Part shown: piece by piece, positions 15,812-22,008 of the stretch
How the letters are laid out: each line of letters starts with the position of its first letter
How positions within the stretch are numbered: position 1 is the first letter of the stretch
Source of the DNA: Deltaproteobacteria bacterium
GTDB taxonomy: Bacteria; Desulfobacterota; DSM-4660; Desulfatiglandales; B25-G16
Assembly (NCBI GenBank): GCA_018400255.1
Contig: JAGYMO010000123.1
Location: 1-22,008, forward strand
DNA: 22,008 nt
Direction: 5' to 3'
The notes under the pieces: model-generated
Databases searched by the model: none
Seen by the model: the letters and a program-made list of their open reading frames with translations, nothing else
Told to the model about the DNA's origin: nothing
Program-made: the position numbers and the translations under genes

Positions 15812-15993
15812 TTATTCACTAAATGATCCTCTACGCCCTATTATTCGTGCACAATCATCAGGCATAGTTTCAAGTCGATGCTAAGTGCCAAAATTTGTCT
15901 TTTGGATTTTTCTGTAGCCCAATATATCTTCACTCTGTAATGTCCCTTAACGTCCTCTGTATAAAATTCATCTCTTTTAGAGGGCTTACGCAT
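15812..15993 (-). pseudogene. Small gene interrupted by an apparent one-base frameshift
   Basis: From the ATG at 15991-15993 a frame reads MRKPSKRDEFYTEDV, KGHYRVKIYWATEKSKRQ, ILALS and then runs into a less protein-like tail, stopping at 15841 after 50 residues. In the next frame, 15877-15812 reads RLETMPDDCARIIGRRG then SFSE and a stop. Joining the two near 15878 by adding one base gives a single hydrophilic protein of about 60 residues. The two halves are strikingly consistent in style (basic and polar, in orderly segments), so a frameshift in one ancestral gene is the simplest reading. Only a weak GGGAA lies upstream as a ribosome binding site. I do not recognise the family. Alternatives are a sequencing error or a genuine 50-residue protein. 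Confidence 0.55.
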
Positions 15994-16224
15994 GTCAAAT
16001 TCCCAAATAATATTGACGGAGACAAAGATTACATAACTAAGTATCGTTTAAGTAGTCTATATTCTATAGCTTAAAAGGCTTAAGTTAGCTATCTTCAGCA
16101 TCTTTTCGCACGTACCTGAGATATAGCTAATGTAACCTTTGTTTGATATTCCCCGTTACACGTAACGGGGAATATCAATTTAAATAAAATACCGGAGTCG
16201 GTCCTTTATTTGATTCAACAAATA
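15994..16224. other. Intergenic stretch between the broken small gene and the second lipoprotein gene
   Basis: I see no gene here. It holds the 17-bp hairpin listed separately and a smaller imperfect fold around 16066-16091 (CTTAA and TTAAG flanking a 5-nt loop, with ATAG/CTAT arms). No consensus promoter for the small genes could be picked with confidence. Confidence 0.5.
16143..16178. terminator. 17-bp perfect hairpin after the second lipoprotein gene
   Basis: TTGATATTCCCCGTTAC (16143-16159) and its exact complement (16162-16178) flank AC. The practical loop is about 4 nt. It starts 47 bp past the stop of the 16225-16821 gene and probably ends that transcript. Neither side has a clean T-run; on the plus strand TTTAAAT follows. 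It may therefore stabilise the 3' end more than it terminates. No second copy was noticed in this window. Confidence 0.55.
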
Positions 16225-16821
16225 CTACTGGGGAAATTTTGCCTTAAATGGAACTACCTTTTGTTCTTCCCCCGCCATAAAAGTAGCCGAGCCTCCATTT
16301 ACATAAATGGGAATATTATATTCTGGAATGCCTGTCCACCACTTCTCAAGAAGAGCCCATGCATTCGTTCCTTTTTCCTTTACCTTGAAGGCATTCGGTA
16401 CCAAAAGACCCAGGAGGGCTTGCCTAACATCAAGTATTGACGGCACAGAAATTTGATTTGTTTTTCCAGGCGGGATCCATTGAGTTTCATAAGCATTAAC
16501 CATATTTACGTCAAAATCCTCAAATGCAACAGTAAATCCGAACCCATCTAACTTTACAGGAAAACTATTAGGATTGGTAATATTAAAGGTAAAGGCCAGT
16601 GGCAACACCGCACTGTTGTTACCTTCTTTACCCTTAGTAGGTTTTATGTTCGCTCCGTAGTACCAATACCCATTATATTGTGTAACTTGAACTGAGTCAA
16701 GGGCTACGGTGGGAGCCTTGAAATTTGCCGCAGTCGGTTTAGTTTGCATACTGGCACAGGATGTGAATAAAACTCCTAGAAATATAAAAAGTATCAATAA
16801 TATGATAGATTTTTTATTCAT
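16225..16821 (-). CDS. LEA type 2 / WHy-domain lipoprotein (cassette B side)
   Basis: A 198-residue predicted lipoprotein. MNKK and a strongly hydrophobic segment end in LFTSC, with C22 as the likely lipidated cysteine. AS follows, which fits export to the outer membrane. LAFTFNITNPNSFPVKLDGF is the characteristic core of LEA14-like domains (the NPNxxP motif), so the family call is good. YWYYGAN and WWTGIPEYNIP add many aromatic residues. The ATG follows AGAGGTT by about 4 bases. The 254 bp between this gene and livF of cassette B contain no clear terminator and no convincing gene, so read-through from cassette B is possible. Bacterial proteins of this domain have no firm function that I can name. 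The pairing with transporter and ligase genes suggests envelope-side handling of a hydrophobic substrate. Confidence 0.8.
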   Translation of the reverse strand: MNKKSIILLILFIFLGVLFTSCASMQTKPTAANFKAPTVALDSVQVTQYNGYWYYGANIKPTKGKEGNNSAVLPLAFTFNITNPNSFPVKLDGFGFTVAFEDFDVNMVNAYETQWIPPGKTNQISVPSILDVRQALLGLLVPNAFKVKEKGTNAWALLEKWWTGIPEYNIPIYVNGGSATFMAGEEQKVVPFKAKFPQ

Positions 16822-17075
16822 AATAAACCTCTCTCTTTTAAGGTTAGTAGTGTCAAAAATTACGTAACAATAAACCCGGGAAGCATGATTTTTTTAAACT
16901 AAAATCCTTCTATATCCTAATTCCAAAAGGATCTTATGATCTAAGGGCTTAAAAAAATCTGTTTTTTACACTTGTTAGGCCGCATGCCAGCTTTCCTAAA
17001 CCCTGGAGATACAATATTTGTTATCATACTTCTATGTTTTTTCATAAAGTTTTTGACAGTACTTATAGTTTTGGA

Positions 17076-17885
17076 CTATGTCAACCACCTCTTTCTTCTT
17101 TTGTAATGCTTTACGTCTGCAAAACTTTTTGATTTGCCTTTTTCAGATAGACCGAGGTAGAAATCCTTTATATCTTCGTTTTCTTTTAATCTTTCAGATG
17201 TATCATCCATAACAACACGCCCATTCTCCAATATATATGCATATGGCGCCACATTCAAGGCAAGCTTTACATTCTGCTCTACCAAAAGTATTGAAATCCG
17301 TTCCTCGCTATTGAGCTTGGTTAATATGTTAAATATCTCATGGATTAGCATGGGTGCAAGCCCCATGGATGGTTCATCTAGAAGAACCAGTTTCGGCTCT
17401 GTCATCAAGGCCCTGCCTACCACGGCCATCTGCTGTTCTCCGCCGCTGACAAACCCTGCAACCTCTCTCCTCTTCTCCTTAAGTCGGGGAAAATAGTGGT
17501 ATACCAGCCCAAGGCCATCCTTGACTGACCCCGTTTTCCTTAAATGGGCCCCGACCCTGAGATTTTCCTCAACAGTAAGGTGTTCAAAGACCTTGCGTCC
17601 CTCAATTACCTGGATTATGCCCATCTTCGCAATGTCCACGGCATTTTTTTTATGAATCTGCACGCCTTCAAACTCAATCGCGCCATCAGTTACCTCGCCT
17701 ACCTCCACCTTGAGGAGCCCTGAGATAGACTTCAGGGTTGTACTTTTACCTGCCCCATTTGCACCTAAGAGGCCCACAATCCCACCTCTGGGGATTTCTA
17801 TGGAAACTCCCTTGAGCACCAGAATTACCTCATGGTATTTAACCTCAATGTTGTTAACGCGTAATATTCTATCTGTTTCTTGCAA
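17076..17885 (-). CDS. livF: Liv-type ABC transporter ATPase, LivF-like (cassette B)
   Basis: A 269-residue ATPase subunit paralogous to the cassette A LivF. It has Walker A GANGAGKS (41-48), signature VSGGEQQ (146-152), Walker B LVLLDEPSMG (166-175) and VEQN (202-205). The C-terminal basic tail DVKHYKRRKRWLT matches the tail of the first copy almost residue for residue, although the preceding linker differs. The start is a TTG (17883-17885) with GGAGG about 8 bases upstream. No in-frame ATG lies nearby, so TTG is favoured. It lies 68 bp after the binding-protein gene and is the last transporter gene of cassette B. It would act with a LivG that is not in the window. Confidence 0.9.
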   Translation of the reverse strand: MQETDRILRVNNIEVKYHEVILVLKGVSIEIPRGGIVGLLGANGAGKSTTLKSISGLLKVEVGEVTDGAIEFEGVQIHKKNAVDIAKMGIIQVIEGRKVFEHLTVEENLRVGAHLRKTGSVKDGLGLVYHYFPRLKEKRREVAGFVSGGEQQMAVVGRALMTEPKLVLLDEPSMGLAPMLIHEIFNILTKLNSEERISILLVEQNVKLALNVAPYAYILENGRVVMDDTSERLKENEDIKDFYLGLSEKGKSKSFADVKHYKRRKRWLT

Positions 17886-17932
17886 GGGCCCTACCTCCGA
17901 GTCTCATTGATTAAATTCCGAAATAATTGCCG

Positions 17933-17948
17933 TCAATTTCGAAATTGA
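17933..17948. repeat. 16-bp perfect palindrome after the cassette B binding-protein gene
   Basis: TCAATTTCGAAATTGA is its own reverse complement. It lies 6 bp past the stop of the binding-protein gene, the same relative place as the larger hairpin of cassette A. It could be a small RNA fold or a dimeric protein site. It is AT-rich, so chance cannot be excluded. Confidence 0.35.
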
Positions 17949-17953
17949 TAAAA

Positions 17954-19198
17954 TTACCATCCAAACCATTCAGATGCCCACTTTTCTGGCCAGCGTCCTT
18001 TTACATCTATTGTCTTTACATGGTTGAATTTCCCGCCAACCAATTCAAACACAGGAACTATCCCCGTGCTTCTGTGGTCAGTAGATGTGTATGTTACAGG
18101 GCTTGTTCCAAGGCCACCATCCGCAATCGCAAAATCCCTCATAGTCTCAAAGCCTTTTTGCAAAATTCCAGGCCCACTTAAGTCCCCTGCCTTATCAGCG
18201 CGAATCAGCGCCTCCCTGAGTAGAAGCACATTCGACCACGCTGTAACCGTGAATTTAAGCCGTTTTTCTAAAGGTACGCCAGGGGTGTATTTTTTTGCAA
18301 ATTCCTTGACAGTCTTCATTATTCCCTCATCGCTTCCAAAAAAATACGATGGGCCTGCGCACATAGCCCCTTCTGCGGCCTCGCGCGCTAATCTAGGTAA
18401 ATTCTCATCAAAGCCCCAATAATTAACAAGCCAATCAGCGCCAAGCTCAAGGGCATAGGCATCCCTCATTGTTGCGGAAACAGCCATTGTTGTATTTCCA
18501 TGCCAGCAGACGTCAGGGCTGAACTTTTTAAGGGCCATGATTTGACTTTTAGTATCAATCGCGGTAAGTGCTACGTCTTGGTCCTCACCGATCTCAAAGC
18601 CAAGCATCTTGGCCTGATCTTTTATGGCCTTTATAGGGGCACTTGCATAAGGAGAGGCGAAGTTATATACACATGCAAATTTGGGTGCCCTCTTTCCATA
18701 ATCCTTATGTTTCGGCCATTTTGCCTCAAACCAAGCGGTTAGATTAGCTCTCGCCTGGGTAGAATAGTCAGGGGCGAAAAAAAGATTATATGCACTTTTT
18801 TTAGGATTATTCAGATGGGCTGAAAAAGATGCGGAGACGTACGGAAGTTTATCTTTAAAAACAGTTGCGGAAAGGGCCTCGGTATCACCGGTTCCCCATC
18901 CTTCTATTGCGATGACGCCCATACGTTTGAGTAGCTTATATTTTGTGAGGGCTTCCGGAATACGGTAACCGTAATCAAACCAGGTATATTTAACCTCTTT
19001 ACCGTTAATCCCGCCTGTATCATTAACATAATGCCATGCGTCTGATAGGCCTAAAGCGTAGTCTTTCCCAACGTCGGAAGTAGCACCGGTACAATCTGTA
19101 AGGCCACCAATTTTTATAACCTTGGCCATCACAGGAGCTGATAGGCCAAATAAAAATACAACGGCGCATAAAATAATAAAAACATTTCTAATCCTCAT
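17954..19198 (-). CDS. ABC transporter substrate-binding protein, Leu/Ile/Val-binding family (cassette B)
   Basis: A 414-residue periplasmic type-1 binding protein. MRIRN and a hydrophobic core lead to SAPVMA-KV, giving a likely signal-peptidase I site after A25. C11 is buried in the signal and is not a lipobox. IKIGGLTDCTGATSDVGKDY and DTGGINGKEVKYTWFDYGY are standard for the family. It is only distantly similar to the cassette A protein and lacks its acidic DIDGDGKGD insert, so the two cassettes probably bind different ligands. The C-terminus ends in an aromatic-rich WPEKWASEWFGW. The ATG follows TAGGGGGAA by about 3 bases. A 170-bp AT-rich gap separates it from livM and contains an unused, very strong ribosome-binding-like sequence (19272-19281). 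Confidence 0.9.
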   Translation of the reverse strand: MRIRNVFIILCAVVFLFGLSAPVMAKVIKIGGLTDCTGATSDVGKDYALGLSDAWHYVNDTGGINGKEVKYTWFDYGYRIPEALTKYKLLKRMGVIAIEGWGTGDTEALSATVFKDKLPYVSASFSAHLNNPKKSAYNLFFAPDYSTQARANLTAWFEAKWPKHKDYGKRAPKFACVYNFASPYASAPIKAIKDQAKMLGFEIGEDQDVALTAIDTKSQIMALKKFSPDVCWHGNTTMAVSATMRDAYALELGADWLVNYWGFDENLPRLAREAAEGAMCAGPSYFFGSDEGIMKTVKEFAKKYTPGVPLEKRLKFTVTAWSNVLLLREALIRADKAGDLSGPGILQKGFETMRDFAIADGGLGTSPVTYTSTDHRSTGIVPVFELVGGKFNHVKTIDVKGRWPEKWASEWFGW

Positions 19199-19368
19199 AG
19201 CTTCCCCCTATTTTAAATGGTATAATGCTAATTAAAATAATCTGAAAATATTGTTTTATACTTTAAAAAATTCACCTCCTTCCAACTGCTTGTTAAATTA
19301 TTAAATAGTTGAATCGTTACGTTCTTTCTAATTTAACCATTTTACCACTCAAATAGTCAACTGTAATC

Positions 19369-20466
19369 CTAATACGAAAATGGCCATAGGTTAAAGTAAT
19401 TTTTGATCTGCCACCAGCGATAAGAGAGGCCACGAGGCTCATAAATAAGAAAGGCACATATAGCCAGGCCAAAGGCAGATTCCTTCACGTACAAGAATTT
19501 CATCATAAGGTCAGGAAAAACGTCTGCTAAGGATATTACGCCCATTTGTATAAACTCCATCACGACTACCATAAAAATGGAACCGAATATTACCCCATCA
19601 ATACCTCCACCCCCTATTAATATAACGCCCACCAACCAGAGTGACCAAAACCATGGGAAATGTTCAGGACTGAGGGCCGCACTATTGCTTACCCAAAAAG
19701 CCCCTGCAATGCCGGCAATAAATCCAGCCATAAAAAAATTTAACAGCTTATACCAGACAATATTGATTCCAAGGGTTTCCGCGGCAATATCATTGTCCCT
19801 TATTGCAATCCAGGCCCTTCCAACCCTTGTCCTGAGAAGATTTGCCATGATTATAATCGTAAGGACCAATAAAAAGATCATTAAAAAATAGGCCTTAAGG
19901 TCAGAATCAATAAACCAAGGCCCAATCTTTATTGTGCCAGGCGGGAGGGAAAAGGCCTGTCCCCTGCCTCCGATCTGGCTTATATACTGGGTAAGGATAA
20001 AATCTACAGTGATAAACTGGGCAGCCATGGTAGTCAATATCAGGTAAAACCCCTTTACCCTGACACAGGGAAGCCCAAAAAGAACACTCCAGAGGCCGGC
20101 AACAATCGCAGCAACCAGAATACTTATAGGATAGGCGAGACCCCAGGTAGAAATAAATTCAGGCCATGGAACATACAGTACTAAAAGAGTGCTAGTATAG
20201 GCACCGACGGCAATAAAGGCGGCATGGCCCAGTGTTATAAGGCCCGCATAACCTATAAGAAGCTGTACACCCAAGGCACCAAGTGCCGTGTAACCTATCA
20301 TATTCGCAACACTAAGCCAGTATCCACTTAGCGTTAATGGGAACACAACAAAGACAATAAGGAGGAGTGAAATCATCTTTCCTTTTATTACAGGTGTCTG
20401 CCACCACCCTTGATCCTTTGCATAGTTTTCATGGTAATGTCCACATGGAAGCCAAACTTTTGTCAT
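19369..20466 (-). CDS. livM: Liv-type ABC transporter permease, LivM-like (cassette B)
   Basis: A 365-residue inner-membrane permease with about ten hydrophobic segments. IGYAGLITLGHAAFIAVGAY is the typical LivM segment, and GRAWIAIRDNDIAAETLGIN is the coupling loop. The soluble ends carry the same marks as the cassette A copy: PCGHYHENY near the N-terminus and EPRGLSYRWWQIKNY then NLWPFSY at the C-terminus. The middle differs more, with a GGRGQAFSLPPG loop. The ATG follows AAGGAGAT by about 8 bases. The gene lies 38 bp after livH. It would form the channel with the cassette B LivH. Confidence 0.92.
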   Translation of the reverse strand: MTKVWLPCGHYHENYAKDQGWWQTPVIKGKMISLLLIVFVVFPLTLSGYWLSVANMIGYTALGALGVQLLIGYAGLITLGHAAFIAVGAYTSTLLVLYVPWPEFISTWGLAYPISILVAAIVAGLWSVLFGLPCVRVKGFYLILTTMAAQFITVDFILTQYISQIGGRGQAFSLPPGTIKIGPWFIDSDLKAYFLMIFLLVLTIIIMANLLRTRVGRAWIAIRDNDIAAETLGINIVWYKLLNFFMAGFIAGIAGAFWVSNSAALSPEHFPWFWSLWLVGVILIGGGGIDGVIFGSIFMVVVMEFIQMGVISLADVFPDLMMKFLYVKESAFGLAICAFLIYEPRGLSYRWWQIKNYFNLWPFSY

Positions 20467-20504
20467 AGACCAATCTCCTTCAATTGAAAACTGAAAACCT
20501 TAGG

Positions 20505-21389
20505 TTACATCCTTTCAATCTTTATCCAACCCCATAAACCATATGGGACAAATAACATAAATACTGCCATAAAGGCAAAAGGAAATATCTCCTTTACTCC
20601 CCCGGGGAAATATTGATCCAGGTATGTACCGGCAAAATTTTGCAAAATACCAATGGTTATTCCACCTACAACAGCCCCTGGAATGGAGTTAAGGCCACCT
20701 AAAACTACCGCGGGGAGCACAAGCAAGCCTAAATATCCAACAGATATAGTAACCCCATTTATATTTCCAAGAAGCGCCCCGCCTACACCGGCAGACATAA
20801 AGGCGATAGCCCATGAAGCGGCATAAACAAACCTGGCACTCACCCCGAGAGATAAGGCAGCGGTCTCATCGTCTGCTGTTGCCTGCATGGATAGGCCCCA
20901 GCGCGTATACTTAAAAAAGGCGACAAAAACAAGAAAAAGCACTATAGCCAGAACAAAGGACCAGAAATAGACTGTTGATATATGTAAAAAACCAATACTG
21001 ACTGGTTTAAGAGAAAAAATAGGTGGGTCAAAAATTCTGATATCTGTTCCCCATATAAATTCAACTAAGCCCTTAAAGAAAAACGAGATTCCCACGGTTA
21101 CCATTATAACTGCCAAAATAGGTTCTCCAATGAGCTTATCAAGGAAAATTCTCTCCACTAAGATACCAAGAACAATGCCAATTAGAAGTGTAAGCACTAT
21201 GCTTAAAATAAAAGGGATGCCCATTGAATAAAAGGTAAGGCTTACATAGGCCCCTATCAGCGTTAGCTCACCCATGGCAAGGTTCAAGACCCCAGAGCAT
21301 TTATATATAAGCACCCAGCCAAGCGCAACAAGGGCATATATACCTCCAACCATAATGCCTGAAATCAGTGTCATTAAAAATAATTCCAT
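20505..21389 (-). CDS. livH: Liv-type ABC transporter permease, LivH-like (cassette B)
   Basis: A 294-residue inner-membrane permease. The N-terminus GIMVGGIYALVALGWVLIYK, the NLAMGEL segment, the coupling loop YTRWGLSMQATADDETAALSLGV and the C-terminal end VPYGLWGWIKIERM are family features. The length is normal for LivH. The ATG follows GGAGG by about 6 bases. It comes directly after an acyl-CoA ligase gene with an 82-bp gap, whereas in cassette A livG sits in that position, so gene order differs between the two copies. Confidence 0.92.
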   Translation of the reverse strand: MELFLMTLISGIMVGGIYALVALGWVLIYKCSGVLNLAMGELTLIGAYVSLTFYSMGIPFILSIVLTLLIGIVLGILVERIFLDKLIGEPILAVIMVTVGISFFFKGLVEFIWGTDIRIFDPPIFSLKPVSIGFLHISTVYFWSFVLAIVLFLVFVAFFKYTRWGLSMQATADDETAALSLGVSARFVYAASWAIAFMSAGVGGALLGNINGVTISVGYLGLLVLPAVVLGGLNSIPGAVVGGITIGILQNFAGTYLDQYFPGGVKEIFPFAFMAVFMLFVPYGLWGWIKIERM

Positions 21390-21471
21390 TACAATCCTCC
21401 ACGTTATTCTTTTTTTGGCTAGTATCGAGGTTCAGTTTATTTGCAAAGATTTTTTATCAAGCAGTTACAGA

Positions 21472-22008
21472 TTACGGCTTTATCTCCTGAATTCTTAAGT
21501 CAGTCTTTATAGACTGCTCCCTTCCATCCTCATAGGTTATAGTCATATCTAAGTGGACAGTGTCTGTATCCTTATAAAGACTCTCTACTACATCCTTGTA
21601 CCTTTCCGCCATAAAGCCTCTTCTGAGTTTGCTTGTCCTTGTTAGCTCATCGTCATCTGCATCAAATGCCTTAAAGAGATTAACAAATTTTCGTATTTTT
21701 GCCTGATCAGGCAGGCTCTTATTAGCCTCTTCAATTTGCTCCTTTATAAGGTTGTATACCTTTGGATCCTGGGATAATTCCGGGTAACTCGTGTAATTTA
21801 TCTTGTGCTCATCCGCCCACTTACCAACAACAGAGTAATCTATACACATAACAGCAGTTACATAAGGTAGCTTATCCCCTATGACCCAGGCATCCTGAAC
21901 ATGAGGGCTAAACTTTAATCTGCTTTCTAAATATTGAGGGGCGAAGGGCTTGCCATCATTAAGTACCATGACGTCCTTTGTGCGATCAAATACAACTAAA
22001 TGCCCATC
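21472..22008 (-). CDS. Acyl-CoA synthetase (AMP-forming), C-terminal part, cut by the window edge (cassette B)
   Basis: The frame stays open through the right edge, so the start is outside the window. An internal ATG at 21967-21969 should not be taken as the start. The visible 178 residues begin DGHLVVFDRTKDV, which is the hinge and A8 region, and run through SRLKFSPHVQDAWVIG to ELTRTSKLRRGFM with the probable A10 lysine. Each block aligns in order with residues about 473 to 649 of the cassette A long-chain-type ligase, so they are paralogues. In contrast to the short ligase at 6078-7598, this one keeps the A10 lysine motif. Its position before livH supports a matched transporter and activation pair in cassette B. 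Confidence 0.88.
   Translation of the reverse strand, partial: DGHLVVFDRTKDVMVLNDGKPFAPQYLESRLKFSPHVQDAWVIGDKLPYVTAVMCIDYSVVGKWADEHKINYTSYPELSQDPKVYNLIKEQIEEANKSLPDQAKIRKFVNLFKAFDADDDELTRTSKLRRGFMAERYKDVVESLYKDTDTVHLDMTITYEDGREQSIKTDLRIQEIKP

Noticed and set aside
16941..17045. 34-codon minus-strand frame starting ATG (MKKHRSMITNIVSPGF) downstream of the cassette B livF
   Set aside because: It has no ribosome binding site and an AT-driven lysine-rich composition. Nothing supports translation.
17065..17079. Small inverted repeat ATAGT/ACTAT over the livF stop codon in cassette B
   Set aside because: It is a five-bp AT-rich stem with no T-run and overlaps the coding end. It is too weak to call a terminator.
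21472..21969. Complete 165-residue protein starting at the internal ATG near the right edge
   Set aside because: The frame stays open to the window edge and the upstream residues DGHLVVFDRTKD are the conserved ligase hinge, so this is the end of a longer gene.

Overview
The window looks like a chromosomal segment from an AT-rich Gram-negative bacterium. A Desulfobacterota (former Deltaproteobacteria) or similar syntrophic or sulfate-reducing lineage is my best guess. This rests on gene content: Liv-type ABC transporters mixed with acyl-CoA ligases, a thiolase paired with a DUF35 Zn-ribbon protein, an ADP-forming acyl-CoA synthetase alpha-like protein, and outer-membrane-type lipoproteins. No rRNA, tRNA, CRISPR array or intact mobile element was seen.

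Layout. Positions 1-2637 (minus strand) hold recO, then a thiolase and its DUF35/OB-fold partner, ending in a rho-independent terminator at the left edge. A poorly coding 558-bp stretch (2656-3213) with short open fragments separates this from two plus-strand genes: the ADP-forming acyl-CoA synthetase alpha-like protein (3214-4683) and an MFS carrier (4735-5967). These converge on a strong terminator at 6018-6048.

From 6078 to the right edge every gene is on the minus strand. In transcription order, cassette A is LEA2-type lipoprotein, long-chain-type acyl-CoA ligase, LivG, LivH, LivM, substrate-binding protein, LivF, and a short divergent acyl-CoA ligase (15477 down to 6078). Spacing of 1-14 bp between most genes suggests one operon. 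Cassette B is acyl-CoA ligase (cut by the window edge), LivH, LivM, substrate-binding protein, LivF, followed by a second LEA2-type lipoprotein (22008 down to 16225). It has no LivG inside the window. Between the cassettes lie a 72-residue cysteine-containing protein and a small gene, too short for usual cutoffs, that appears to be broken by a one-base frameshift.

Working model (inference): each cassette imports a carboxylic acid, probably hydrophobic or aromatic, through a periplasmic binding protein and an inner-membrane ABC importer, and traps it as a CoA thioester with the co-encoded ligase. The lipoproteins may act on the outer-membrane side. The thiolase pair and the ADP-forming synthetase-like protein could serve downstream beta-oxidation-type steps. 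The substrate cannot be read from the sequence.

The most unusual points are the permuted double cassette with paired LEA2 lipoproteins, a ligase that lacks both the usual adenylation P-loop residues and the A10 lysine, shared terminal signatures in the LivF and LivM copies, and the frameshifted mini-gene.
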